Shown: positions 44,429-53,184, counted from the stretch's first letter. The stretch is 64,000 bases of DNA from SLHU01 sp009929975 (GCA_040776905.1 JAXGZQ010000004.1:18465-82464); one strand, 5' to 3'. Numbers and translations: made by a program. Notes: a model not told the origin generated them from the sequence alone.

Positions 44429-45105
44429 CAATTAGCCGTCGCATAGATATTTCTCATGAAGACAAACTGGCCTTCATCAAAAGTAAGCGTTATGGATCCA
44501 AATGGATCTACCTGTGTTTGAGAAATCAAAGATCCCTCTTTATTTTCCAAGTCACTCATGACAGCTAAATGTGTCCAGCTTTTGCTCATCCCGCTATAGG
44601 TTTTTATCAAATAAGATCCAGCCGGTATATCTTGACCAACTTCGTAGAGGCCACTTAAATAGATACCGTCCTCGTTCTTTATAGGAACTACATCCTCAGC
44701 CTTGTATATAATGAGGTTTTCTGAAAGCAGAATCTGGCCGCGTTTAAGCGTCACTTTTACACAAGCGTCGAATTCAGATCCTTCGATTAGCGAACCTTTG
44801 CTTTCACTATCCTCGTTATAATTGAAAAGCTCGTATTTCCCCTTTGTTCCACATTCAAATGCCACTAAAACATAATCACCTGCTGGAAGATCTGGCCCAA
44901 TCACATCATCAAAATAGTTTTGCCTATACCAAACAGTGATATCAGGTGCAGGAAGTTGTGTTTCAATTGGTGCGGTCGTATTCGTATTATTGATATTCGC
45001 TGAGGTTGTAGTGGTCGTTGTACTCGATTTTGGAGCGGCACAGGATGAAAGTAAAAACAGCAAGGCAGTTAATATTGTTATAAAATATAACGATTGACGC
45101 TTCAT
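44428..45105 (-). CDS. Lipoprotein with two tandem PAG-type domains, first gene of the envelope island operon
   Basis: 225 residues with a lipobox (LLFLLSSC, Cys about residue 22) and a Thr/Asn-rich linker, then two repeats of about 65 residues. The first has DLPAGDYVLVAFE...KGSLIEG...LKRGQILLSENLIIY, the second DIPAGSYLIKTY...EGSLISQ...FDEGQFVFMRNIYA. This IPAGxY domain occurs in many uncharacterised Gram-positive surface proteins. A possible minus-strand -10 (TATAAA) lies just upstream. The downstream membrane protein is coupled by a shared base. Confidence 0.7.
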   Translation of the reverse strand: MKRQSLYFITILTALLFLLSSCAAPKSSTTTTTTSANINNTNTTAPIETQLPAPDITVWYRQNYFDDVIGPDLPAGDYVLVAFECGTKGKYELFNYNEDSESKGSLIEGSEFDACVKVTLKRGQILLSENLIIYKAEDVVPIKNEDGIYLSGLYEVGQDIPAGSYLIKTYSGMSKSWTHLAVMSDLENKEGSLISQTQVDPFGSITLTFDEGQFVFMRNIYATAN

Positions 45106-45194
45106 AAATTGTCCAGCCTTTCTGAAGTAGCTTTATATATTTTACCAAAAACAAGCAACTGCATAAAGATGCTTTCAAATCATCATAATGCATA

Positions 45195-45224
45195 TTGGGA
45201 ATTGTCGATCACATGTTTTATAAT
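45195..45224 (+). promoter_or_regulatory. Promoter candidate of the FecR-like gene
   Basis: TTGGGA (45195-45200) and TATAAT (45219-45224) are separated by 18 nt. This would give a leader of roughly 275 nt containing two short ORFs. Confidence 0.4.
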
Positions 45225-45323
45225 GATGCTAAATACCGTGCAGCAGTTTATTTGAAAGTGGGTGACGTAAGCAATATGACAAGAAGAATTTCTGATGATT
45301 TTGACGATTATGAAAATTATTGA
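45213..45323 (+). CDS. Possible small ORF, 36 residues
   Basis: Reads MFYNDAKYRAAVYLKVGD and ends SDDFDDYENY. The composition is protein-like, but there is no good ribosome site and its ATG overlaps the candidate -10 box. YRAAVYLKV vaguely recalls the first strand of serine recombinases, so it could be a remnant. Confidence 0.25.
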   Translation: MFYNDAKYRAAVYLKVGDVSNMTRRISDDFDDYENY

Positions 45324-45397
45324 AGGATAGATTCATGCCTGATGTTTTAGGTTAACCCACCCTCAATAACCGGTCAATAAAACCTCGTTGGTGTCAA

Positions 45398-45496
45398 ATG
45401 AACAGACAAACCAGACAGCAGAACGAATTTATGGTAAGTGTGGAAGCCCGATATCAACTGGTAGCCAAATCTGTGCGAAATACGGATAAAAAGTAG
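45398..45496 (+). CDS. Possible leader peptide, 32 residues
   Basis: Reads MNRQTRQQNEFMVSVEARYQ and ends TDKK. Its TAG stop overlaps the AGGAGA ribosome site of the FecR-like gene, so it could couple translation. No family is recognised and no strong ribosome site precedes it. Confidence 0.25.
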   Translation: MNRQTRQQNEFMVSVEARYQLVAKSVRNTDKK

Positions 45497-45507
45497 GAGA
45501 CCAACAT

Positions 45508-46842
45508 ATGCGAGTGAAGACTGTTTTATTCATCACCATTATTTCAACCATTTTGCTTTTTTGTACACCCGTTCAAGCCTTTAATTCCTGGGACATTCCC
45601 GGGACCTATGCGGTCACGAGTGAAAATCCGGCAACCTTTGTCATTGCTTTTGTCGAAGATCACAAGACAGGCAGCAATATGACGGTTACGATGATTCGTG
45701 AAGACAGCGATGGATCTGTTAGCGAAAGCCCGCCGCTTGCGTTCTATTATGATAACGTGAAAGGTGAAGCATATCATTTGCAACAAGTTGGCGATAAGCT
45801 TTTCGATGACTGGATGTATATCAAGTTTGATTTCTCTGGATATGCCATGCGCGGCGAGGGCTATATGCGCTGGGGAGAAAAGGGTGAAGAAAAAATCCCC
45901 TTTACAATGGTCAGGACGGATGGGGAAGCCAATAAAAAATGGCCTTCAGCAGGACTCATTGAAGTCCCGAGAGACGAAAAAGGGAACCCTATTGATTGTG
46001 GCCACAGAATTAGCGATATATCAGGAGAAGTGCGTATCCGGCCGGGGGATGACGTGCTGGCCTGGGGTATGGCAGAATTGGATATGACTCTCTATCACGG
46101 CGATGTCATGCGTTTGGAAAGAGGGGCGGAGGTTCACTTCATAACGAACGACTTAGTGCCTTTTGTAATCAGAGGTCCGGCGGAGATCATCGTATCTTTA
46201 GGTCCTGGTGAAGAAGAAAACAAACTGCTGCTATTGGCTGGTAAGGTGATCAGAAACGTGAAAAAAATGGTAATGGAAGGAACCTTGGAATTTGAAATGA
46301 GCCAGGGAGTTGCCGGAATCAAAGGCACAACCTTTGTCATGGAAGAAGACGGAACGACATCTACCCTTAAAGTGCTGGAAGGAACCGTTTCCTTTAAACC
46401 AACCAACGGAGAGGAACTCATTCTGACCGACGGACAGATGGTATCTGCTACGAATGGCCTAGCCGGTGAAATCACCAAGTTTTCTATAAATGACGAGCTT
46501 TCCAATTGGAGCGAAAAGACCAGGTTGATCTTTGGGCAGATTCTTCAAGAAGCCGGACACGTTTCGGAGAATGAACCTGAAGATATAACTTCTGATAAAG
46601 GAAATGGTAATCGTTCCACAATCATGATTTATATGTTCGTGATTGTCATCTTGCTCATTGCGGGTGTAATGACTGGATTGATTGTTTCCAGAAAAAAGAG
46701 AACAAAGCCACAAGCTGCAGTGGCTAATGGGTCAAGATTGCGGACAATGCATAATCCTTTGCCTAGATTCTGTAGTCACTGTGGCAGCCAGATTAGCGCT
46801 GAGAATGCTTTTTGTGGAACTTGTGGTCAAAGGATTCATTGA
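45508..46842 (+). CDS. FecR-domain membrane protein with C-terminal zinc ribbon
   Basis: 444 residues. A signal peptide (1-24) leads to an extracellular N-terminal domain (about 25-165), then a FecR-like domain: RPGDDVLAWGMAELDMTLYHGDVMRLERGAEV, and GVAGIKGTTFVMEEDG...VLEGTVSF...LTDGQMV. One transmembrane helix (about 372-394) and a short linker end in a cytosolic double-CxxC ribbon (FCSHCGSQISAENAFCGTCG). FecR domains usually sense or bind at the cell surface. The same ribbon type occurs in two proteins of the divergent operon, linking this gene to them. AGGAGA sets the ATG. Confidence 0.78.
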   Translation: MRVKTVLFITIISTILLFCTPVQAFNSWDIPGTYAVTSENPATFVIAFVEDHKTGSNMTVTMIREDSDGSVSESPPLAFYYDNVKGEAYHLQQVGDKLFDDWMYIKFDFSGYAMRGEGYMRWGEKGEEKIPFTMVRTDGEANKKWPSAGLIEVPRDEKGNPIDCGHRISDISGEVRIRPGDDVLAWGMAELDMTLYHGDVMRLERGAEVHFITNDLVPFVIRGPAEIIVSLGPGEEENKLLLLAGKVIRNVKKMVMEGTLEFEMSQGVAGIKGTTFVMEEDGTTSTLKVLEGTVSFKPTNGEELILTDGQMVSATNGLAGEITKFSINDELSNWSEKTRLIFGQILQEAGHVSENEPEDITSDKGNGNRSTIMIYMFVIVILLIAGVMTGLIVSRKKRTKPQAAVANGSRLRTMHNPLPRFCSHCGSQISAENAFCGTCGQRIH

Positions 46843-46981
46843 GGACAATGAATAACAAAAGCTCCACCATCATATGGGGTCTGGAATTATTCTGAATCAG
46901 AATTGGATTGCATAAACTTGCAGTTCATCTGTTGAAGCGCCTTTGTTGGGTTGATAAAGCAGGCAAGGTCAACGTGCTACT

Positions 46982-46997
46982 AAGTATTTGTATACTT
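46982..46997. promoter_or_regulatory. Short palindrome upstream of the first recombinase
   Basis: AAGTAT-TTGT-ATACTT, a perfect 6-bp inverted repeat, 86 nt upstream of the recombinase start. It could be an operator or recombination-related site. The 240-nt gap shows no other clear element. Confidence 0.3.
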
Positions 46998-47082
46998 GTT
47001 CCTTACGAGGTCGTCAAAATCGTACCTTGACTTCTGCACGCCTTCGAGGGATTACTACAATAAAAAATCGAAGGGTGATGTA

Positions 47083-48303
47083 ATGCCAGCCAATCATGTG
47101 CAAATAAAGACGGTTAAGGAGCTTAGGCGTAAACCACGATCTGTTTCGGATTCCCGTCTAATCCGAGTCTGTGCCTATATCCGAGTCTCGACTGGACATG
47201 AAAAGCAACAGGACTCTTTACATAGCCAAGCTGAATATTATGAACAAAGATTATCCATAAACCCGCAATACCAGTTTGTCGGCATCTTTTCGGACTCGGG
47301 CATCTCAGGATCCAAGGAGAATCGACCTGCCTTTCAGAAGATGATCGAGAAGGCAAAGGCAGGCAAGATCGATCTCATCTACACCAAGTCCATCTCCCGG
47401 TTTGCACGAAACACCCTGATTCTCTTGAAAACAGTCCGTGAGCTCAAGTCAATCGGTGTGGGGATTATATTCGAAGAGCAAAATATCAACACGTTAAACG
47501 CTGAAGGCGAGCTGATGTTGTCCGTGCTGGCCGGTATTGCCGAGGAGGAACGCCGGTCAGTACGTACCGATATACAATGGTCTATCCAGCGCAGATACCA
47601 GCGTGGTGAAGTCGTGGTTGATACCAATCGCCTGTTGGGTTATGGCAAGGATGAATCAAAGAACCTGATCATTATTCCAGAGGAAGCTGAGATCATCCGT
47701 CAAATATTCCAGCTATATCTGTCAGGCGTTTCCGCTTACAAAATAGCCAAGATCCTGACTGATCAGAATAATCCATACTGCCAGGCCAAGGTCTGGAATT
47801 CGACTCGCATTACCAGCATCCTCTCCAACGAAAAATACGCCGGCTCTTTCCTGATGCAAAAAAGTTATGTCAATGAAAATGGCAAACAGGTCAAAAACCA
47901 TGGCGAGCGTGCGAAATATTGGATCGAGCATGCACATGAAGCAATTATCTCCCAGTCAGATTGGGACCAGGCTCAACAGATCAGGAAAGAACGTGCCCGC
48001 AAGACTTATCCCTACACCAGTTTGCTGCGTTGTTCCTATTGCGGCAGTACGCTGATTCGATATGTTCATCAGAAGCGTTGGGTTAGTTGGATCTGCGGTC
48101 GATCTCTGAGTCAGGGAATATCTTCCTGCATCGGCTCCCGAATTTCCGAAACATGCTTGGTTGCCTTAACCAAAGAAAAGCCCATAACAGAACCCGTGAT
48201 CGTCGAGGAGGTACGACAAGATGAAAACCGCAAGCAAACCCGCCAAAAAGATTACCGTTTTATCCCTGTCACCGCCAACCCAGCCAGTAAACCCGGAAGT
48301 TAG
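47083..48303 (+). CDS. Large serine recombinase 1
   Basis: 406 residues. The resolvase catalytic domain has the nucleophile serine in AYIRVSTGHEKQQDS and the arginine motif KSISRFARNTL, with GIFSDSGISG between. A recombinase domain follows (EAEIIRQIFQLYLSGVSAYKIAKIL), then a short zinc beta-ribbon (CSYCGS...CGRSLSQGISSC). It lacks the long coiled coil of phage integrases. The ATG at 47083 follows GAAGGGTGA. Its last 83 nt overlap the next recombinase. Confidence 0.88.
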   Translation: MPANHVQIKTVKELRRKPRSVSDSRLIRVCAYIRVSTGHEKQQDSLHSQAEYYEQRLSINPQYQFVGIFSDSGISGSKENRPAFQKMIEKAKAGKIDLIYTKSISRFARNTLILLKTVRELKSIGVGIIFEEQNINTLNAEGELMLSVLAGIAEEERRSVRTDIQWSIQRRYQRGEVVVDTNRLLGYGKDESKNLIIIPEEAEIIRQIFQLYLSGVSAYKIAKILTDQNNPYCQAKVWNSTRITSILSNEKYAGSFLMQKSYVNENGKQVKNHGERAKYWIEHAHEAIISQSDWDQAQQIRKERARKTYPYTSLLRCSYCGSTLIRYVHQKRWVSWICGRSLSQGISSCIGSRISETCLVALTKEKPITEPVIVEEVRQDENRKQTRQKDYRFIPVTANPASKPGS

Positions 48304-49645
48304 GAGAAAGCTGAGGGTGGCAGCCTACTGCCGGGTATCCAGTTCCAGTGATGAGCAGCTATCCAGTTACCAGGCGCAGCTCCGAAATTACGACCAATAT
48401 ATCCGGTCCAGACCGGATTTTTCCCTGACAGGCATATTCGCTGATGAAGGCATATCTGGCACAGACCTAAAAAAGCGAACTGCCTTTAATGAAATGATGC
48501 AAAAGGCCAGAGAAGGCCAGATTGATCTGATCATAACCAAGAGCATCTCCCGATTTGGTCGAAACACACTGGATTGCCTGAAATGCATACGCGAACTAAA
48601 GCAGTTGAATGTGGACGTGTTTTTTGAAAAGGAAAACGTCCATAGTAATAATAAAGATGGAGAAATTCTGCTGACCTTGATTTCTGCGGTTGCTCAAAAT
48701 GAAAGCATGAACCAGTCTGAGAATGTAAAATGGGGTATCCGTCGAAAGTACGAACGCAAGTCCGTCAGGAGTGTCCCATCTGGTAAATTCCTGGGCTACC
48801 GAAAGGACCAGCAAGGAAACCTCATCATCAACGAACAACAGGCAGAGACTGTCAAGCGGATCTATCAGGCATTTCTACACGGGCTTGGAACCTTCCAGAT
48901 CGCGACTATTCTGACAAAAGAGAATGTACCAATGGCCTATGGCGGGAAAGAGTGGTGTGCAAGCCATATTCTGAAAGTACTGATGAATGAAAAATACCAA
49001 GGTGACACCCGATTCCAGAAGACTTTCAATACGGATTACCTGACCAAACACCGGGCGAAAAACCTGGGCCAATTACCTCAACCTTATCTCAAGGATTCCC
49101 ATCCGGCCATTATCGACCGTAAGACCTGGTCGCTTGTTCAGCTGGAGCTAGTACGCCAGAAGCAGTTTGTTGATTGTCATAGCATCGATAAATTTCATCA
49201 TCATAGTGAACAGTGCCCACTTTCGGGAAAAATCTTCTGCCAGACTTGTGGTCATCCGTTCGCGTTAAGGCAGTCGTTTCGAAAGCGTAATTATGGTCAG
49301 AAATACTGGGTTTGCCGAGAATATAGAGCGGGCCGATATGGACCTGTTGGGCCAGACTGTTGCAGTAATGGTCATCGCGTCCCTGCTGAAGACATCGATC
49401 GTGTCATTATAAGCAGCTGGAACGAGCTGGTTGATCGCAGGAGAGACTTACTACGATCAACGGGCAAAACAGGTGATCAACTGACAGATTATCGGATCAT
49501 GGATTTGAAACGTCAGGTTAGAAAATATGGACACTTAAGGGTCATGGCATATGACCTATTGATCCGCGTACTTGATCATGTTGAAATCAGAGCAGACGGA
49601 AAGCTTTCAGTCATTTTTCTGGCCGGTATCCGATTGGACCGGTGA
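48221..49645 (+). CDS. Large serine recombinase 2
   Basis: 474 residues. The catalytic serine lies in AYCRVSSSSDEQLSS and the arginine motif in KSISRFGRNTL; FADEGISGTD is also present. The recombinase domain includes EQQAETVKRIYQAFLHGLGTFQIATIL, and the zinc ribbon is CQTCGHPFALRQ...WVCREY. GAGGAGGT sits upstream of the ATG, so the long overlap with recombinase 1 is real and the two are probably translated together. The stop lies only 10 nt from the stop of the convergent recombinase 3. Confidence 0.88.
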   Translation: MKTASKPAKKITVLSLSPPTQPVNPEVRRKLRVAAYCRVSSSSDEQLSSYQAQLRNYDQYIRSRPDFSLTGIFADEGISGTDLKKRTAFNEMMQKAREGQIDLIITKSISRFGRNTLDCLKCIRELKQLNVDVFFEKENVHSNNKDGEILLTLISAVAQNESMNQSENVKWGIRRKYERKSVRSVPSGKFLGYRKDQQGNLIINEQQAETVKRIYQAFLHGLGTFQIATILTKENVPMAYGGKEWCASHILKVLMNEKYQGDTRFQKTFNTDYLTKHRAKNLGQLPQPYLKDSHPAIIDRKTWSLVQLELVRQKQFVDCHSIDKFHHHSEQCPLSGKIFCQTCGHPFALRQSFRKRNYGQKYWVCREYRAGRYGPVGPDCCSNGHRVPAEDIDRVIISSWNELVDRRRDLLRSTGKTGDQLTDYRIMDLKRQVRKYGHLRVMAYDLLIRVLDHVEIRADGKLSVIFLAGIRLDR

Positions 49646-49655
49646 GCACAAGCTA

Positions 49656-51260
49656 TCACAATTTGCTGTGTAATCTGCTAATGATCTTTTGTCCGGACTT
49701 CAGCGAAAACACCAATTCTCCAGAAGGTTTCACCAGCACCTCATCAACCGTGACGTTCCACAGTGTTTCGTCAAAGGCGAGAAGCAGGTCTTCATGCTCC
49801 GACAGGTTTTCGATGAATTGGTCAATCTGATTCTTTCTGGCCAAGCGTTCTTGAACAGCATTGTCCGCTTGCTCAAACTCGGCTTTGGCCTGCTTCACTG
49901 CATCTTCCAAGGCAGTATATGTTTTCTGGTACTCTGTCTGATCTGATAGCTGCCATTTATTTGCTTCAACATAATCGGCCAGTTCGTTATGTGCCTTGTC
50001 ATAAACTGACTCAGCATCTTTTTGTTTTTGTAAAAGAGAAGGATCCTGGAAAAGCGAGCCCAGGAATGTCTTGGAGGTGTCCAGAATCATCAGTCGATCT
50101 GAAATCATCTGATTCTGGACATCCAGGCAAATGCGTATCAGTTCAGTCTCATAAATGTGTGGCGTCGCGCACTTCTCGCCATTTATGAATTTGTGGTTAC
50201 ACTGCCAGAGTGTCTTTCGGTACTGACTGGTTGAATGCCAAACCTTACTGCCGTAATATCCACCGCAACATTCGCAGCGCAGCCTGCTCGAGAAGCAATG
50301 CCGGCTGCTTGATTTTCTGGCTTTTTCAGCTCGCTTTTGGATCTCAAGCTGAGCCAGTTCAAAAACTGCTTTACTGACGATTGGTGGATGGCTGTTTTCG
50401 ACATAATATTGAGGCACTTCGCCTTCGTTGATTTTCATTTTTTTATTCAAGAAATCGACGGTGAACTTCTTCTGCAAAAGAGCGTCACCCTTGTACTTTT
50501 CGTTGCTAAGGATACTCAGAATAGTACTCTTGGACCATTCTTTCTTTTTCCTTGGTGTAAGAATATGATCGTCCATCAACGATCGGACTATGTCGCCGTA
50601 TGTGGCCCCTTCTAGAAACATTCTGTAGATTCTGCGCACAATTTCGGCCTCTCTTGGCACTATTTCGGGTTGACCATCGATTCCTCGCTTGTATCCAAGG
50701 AAGCTGGCATAGGGCATATTGACCTTGCCATCCGAGAATCTTTTGCGTTGACCCCAAGTTACATTTTCGGAAATTGACCGGCTTTCTTCCTGCGCAAGGC
50801 TGGAGAGCAACGTTATTAACAACTCTCCTTTGGGGTCCATCGTATAAATATTTTCTTTTTCAAAGAACACTTCTACGTCTTTACTTTTCAGATCTCGAAC
50901 TGCCGTCAGAGTATCAACTGTATTACGTGCAAAACGAGAGACCGACTTCGTGATGATTCGATCGATTTTGCCGGCCAGTGCATCTCTAATCATGCGATTG
51001 AAGCCATCGCGTTTTTTGGTATTAGTAGCCGATATGCCCTCATCCGTATAAATCTCAACAAAATCCCAATCGGGATTGTTCTGGATGTACTGGGTATAAT
51101 AATCAACCTGAGCCTCATAGCTTGAAAGTTGTTCTTCAGTATCGGTTGAAACCCGCGCATATGCTGCCACGCGGAGTCTGGTATTGGGTTTAATCTGATT
51201 TGTCGAAGGACGCGCTTTTGTTGGGGGTATGCAAGTAACTGCACGATCGCCATTATTCAT
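49656..51260 (-). CDS. Large serine recombinase 3 with coiled coil
   Basis: 534 residues. Catalytic serine in AYARVSTDTEEQLSS, arginine motif KSVSRFARNTV and YTDEGISATN are intact. Recombinase domain and zinc ribbon (CECCGGYYGSK...WQCNHKFINGEKC) are followed by a long charged coiled coil (about 400-490) and a C-terminal beta segment, the arrangement of true large serine integrases that control recombination direction. It is the last gene of the minus-strand recombinase operon and overlaps recombinase 4 by 4 nt. Confidence 0.9.
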   Translation of the reverse strand: MNNGDRAVTCIPPTKARPSTNQIKPNTRLRVAAYARVSTDTEEQLSSYEAQVDYYTQYIQNNPDWDFVEIYTDEGISATNTKKRDGFNRMIRDALAGKIDRIITKSVSRFARNTVDTLTAVRDLKSKDVEVFFEKENIYTMDPKGELLITLLSSLAQEESRSISENVTWGQRKRFSDGKVNMPYASFLGYKRGIDGQPEIVPREAEIVRRIYRMFLEGATYGDIVRSLMDDHILTPRKKKEWSKSTILSILSNEKYKGDALLQKKFTVDFLNKKMKINEGEVPQYYVENSHPPIVSKAVFELAQLEIQKRAEKARKSSSRHCFSSRLRCECCGGYYGSKVWHSTSQYRKTLWQCNHKFINGEKCATPHIYETELIRICLDVQNQMISDRLMILDTSKTFLGSLFQDPSLLQKQKDAESVYDKAHNELADYVEANKWQLSDQTEYQKTYTALEDAVKQAKAEFEQADNAVQERLARKNQIDQFIENLSEHEDLLLAFDETLWNVTVDEVLVKPSGELVFSLKSGQKIISRLHSKL

Positions 51261-52558
51261 TTTCTGGACCTCGCTTTACTAATTGATCGTTGTTTAGCCT
51301 GTTCGCGCATTTCGTGGGTCCATGAGTCTCGGCGTGAACGATCTTCCCAGTTTCGATGCACTATCTTTCCATCTACCAGATGAAAATCAAGTTCATTCCT
51401 CTTGGGAACAGTGATATGCGCTATTTTTTGACCGAAAACCTGGGCATTAAAAACGGGGATACCCAGAACATCAGCCGATAGGTTTTCCAATACTGTTTCT
51501 GGGATAAGCTTGGCGTCCGTGCAAGCATCCTTTCCTATTTCCCAATATGTGTTGCATTGCCATTTTTTCACACCATTGATCGTTCTGCGCATATAATGGC
51601 AACCGCAGCTTCCACATGTAATTTTGCCTGAGAATGGTGTTACAGTCGCCTTGTTACGTGATTTCGGCCGCCTTGAGTCTAAAACGGACTGAGCTTTCTG
51701 AAATAACTCCATCGAAACAATTGCTGGATGGTGATCATGAATGATGTATCGTGAAAGCTCGCCCGTATTGGGTCTTAACCTTTTGCTGATATGATCCTCA
51801 ACAAAATACCGCTGCAACTCAACCTGTCCCGTATAGAAGCAGTTTCGTATGATGTTCCTGATGAGTACCCGACTCCATTTGGTGTCCCAAAATGTCGAAG
51901 CATTCATGCTATTCAACATCATGCAGATTTGCTTAACCTGCATTTCGGCAGCATATGCCTCGAAAATGATCTTTACAATCTCAGCCTGATGGGTATCGAC
52001 GACATACTCATTATTGCGGACTTTATATCCGAATACCGGTTGTAGTTGATATACTTCTCCTTTTTCAAATCGCTTGCGGATCCGCCATTTTCCGTTCTCA
52101 CTGGCTGATCGGCTTTCCTCCTGGGCATAGGATGCCAAAATGGTCAGCATGAGTTCGCCATCGCTTGATAAACTATGGATATTCTCCCGTTCGAAAAACA
52201 CATCAATTCCTAACCCTTTTAGTTCGCGTACGGATGCCAAAAGGGTAACCGTATTCCTTGCAAACCGGGATATTGACTTTGTGATGATCAGATCGATTTT
52301 ACCTACCCGGCAGTCATCCAGCAGATGGTTGAATTCAACTCGGTCTGATCGAGTGCCTGTCAGACCTTCATCTGTGTAGATACCGGCCAAAGTCCAATCC
52401 CGACGCTTTCCAATATATTGATTGTAATAGCTAATTTGTGCAGACATGGAATGAATCATGCTTTCTTTCTCGTTTGAGACGCGTATGTATGCGGCGACTC
52501 TTTTCTTAACCTGAATCTTCGGTTTTGCTTTTATCACTTTGACTGTTTTTGTCGGCAT
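51257..52558 (-). CDS. Large serine recombinase 4
   Basis: 433 residues. Catalytic serine in AYIRVSNEKESMIHS, YTDEGLTGTR and KSISRFARNTV are present. The recombinase domain contains HQAEIVKIIFEAYAAEMQVKQICMML, and the ribbon is CGSCGCHYMRR...WQCNTYWEIGKDAC. There is no long coiled coil. The ATG at 52558 follows GGAAGGAGG. It is coupled to recombinase 3 by an ATGA overlap; pairs of this kind may act together, as seen for some clostridial transposons. Confidence 0.88.
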   Translation of the reverse strand: MPTKTVKVIKAKPKIQVKKRVAAYIRVSNEKESMIHSMSAQISYYNQYIGKRRDWTLAGIYTDEGLTGTRSDRVEFNHLLDDCRVGKIDLIITKSISRFARNTVTLLASVRELKGLGIDVFFERENIHSLSSDGELMLTILASYAQEESRSASENGKWRIRKRFEKGEVYQLQPVFGYKVRNNEYVVDTHQAEIVKIIFEAYAAEMQVKQICMMLNSMNASTFWDTKWSRVLIRNIIRNCFYTGQVELQRYFVEDHISKRLRPNTGELSRYIIHDHHPAIVSMELFQKAQSVLDSRRPKSRNKATVTPFSGKITCGSCGCHYMRRTINGVKKWQCNTYWEIGKDACTDAKLIPETVLENLSADVLGIPVFNAQVFGQKIAHITVPKRNELDFHLVDGKIVHRNWEDRSRRDSWTHEMREQAKQRSISKARSRK

Positions 52559-52621
52559 GAGTTCGCCTCCTTCCATACACATGAACGCTCTAAAACCCCT
52601 TTGTATCAACGAATTTTAAGC

Positions 52622-52777
52622 CTACATACTGCCGATTATCGGATTGAATTTTTCTACTAATTGTCGATTCAGCCAGGCGTATTCTTTTGAGGTTAGCAAG
52701 CCTTTTTCCAGCATCGACCTTATGATGGAGAGGGCTGCACGGTACTTTACCTCGCTGTCAAAATCAGATGGTGTCAT
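52622..52777 (-). CDS. SHOCT-like small protein of the recombinase operon
   Basis: 51 residues, starting MTPSDFDSEVKYRAALS and containing SIIRSMLEKGLLTSKEYAWL, a pattern like the SHOCT helical hairpin, ending FNPIIGSM. Its ATG overlaps the stop of the HTH/zinc-finger gene (ATGA) and recombinase 4 starts 63 nt later. Such peptides accompany recombinase clusters in clostridial phages and elements. A role as recombination-direction factor or accessory subunit is only a possibility. Confidence 0.7.
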   Translation of the reverse strand: MTPSDFDSEVKYRAALSIIRSMLEKGLLTSKEYAWLNRQLVEKFNPIIGSM

Positions 52778-53184
52778 GAGCTAGCCCTCCCGAAACGCGC
52801 CTGAATATAGCAGCTATGCGAGCAGTACTTGCGATGCCGATTCCCATAACTGTGAAATGTCTTGCGGCAAAAACCGCATTTTGTCTCATACCAAGCAGAT
52901 TGTTTTACCGTGTTCCGGTTGGCTTTCCACCACGCCATTCGGCAAACATCGGAGCAGAAGCTCTTTTTCTTTTTCCCCGAAATATGTATCAGCGCTTTAC
53001 CACAGAACAGGCATTGTGAGCACTCATTTGGTTTATCCAAGCCAAAATCATCATTGCCAAGTTTATTTCGGCGACAATATGACTTTACAGAATTGATTGA
53101 AACATCCAGTGTTTTAGCTATCTGAGCATAGCTTTGACCAGCGGTTCGAAGATGTGTAATTCGCTCTTTAAGTAAACTGTCCAT
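52774..53184 (-). CDS. HTH and zinc-finger protein of the recombinase operon
   Basis: 136 residues. An N-terminal helix-turn-helix resembling sigma-70 region 4 (RTAGQSYAQIAKTLDVSINS) is followed by two four-cysteine clusters: CLFCGK...FCSDVCRMAW and CGFCRK...YCSHSCYIQAR. It is a probable DNA-binding protein that regulates or assists the recombinases downstream. The ATG at 53184 follows GGGGGACC. A small inverted repeat just upstream (CAATC-AAAG-GATTG, 53196-53209) could be an operator or part of the leader. Confidence 0.75.
   Translation of the reverse strand: MDSLLKERITHLRTAGQSYAQIAKTLDVSINSVKSYCRRNKLGNDDFGLDKPNECSQCLFCGKALIHISGKKKKSFCSDVCRMAWWKANRNTVKQSAWYETKCGFCRKTFHSYGNRHRKYCSHSCYIQARFGRASS

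Larger units (their letters stand above)
45106..45507. other. Divergent regulatory gap of the envelope island
   Basis: 402 nt, AT-rich, between the minus-strand island operon and the plus-strand FecR-like gene. It holds a plus-strand promoter candidate and two very short ORFs, listed separately. No RNA gene was recognised. Confidence 0.5.

Noticed and set aside
46843..47082. tRNA gene or tRNA-derived attachment site next to recombinase 1
   Set aside because: No cloverleaf, T-arm GTTCRANNC motif or CCA end could be found in the gap; large serine recombinases do not need a tRNA site.
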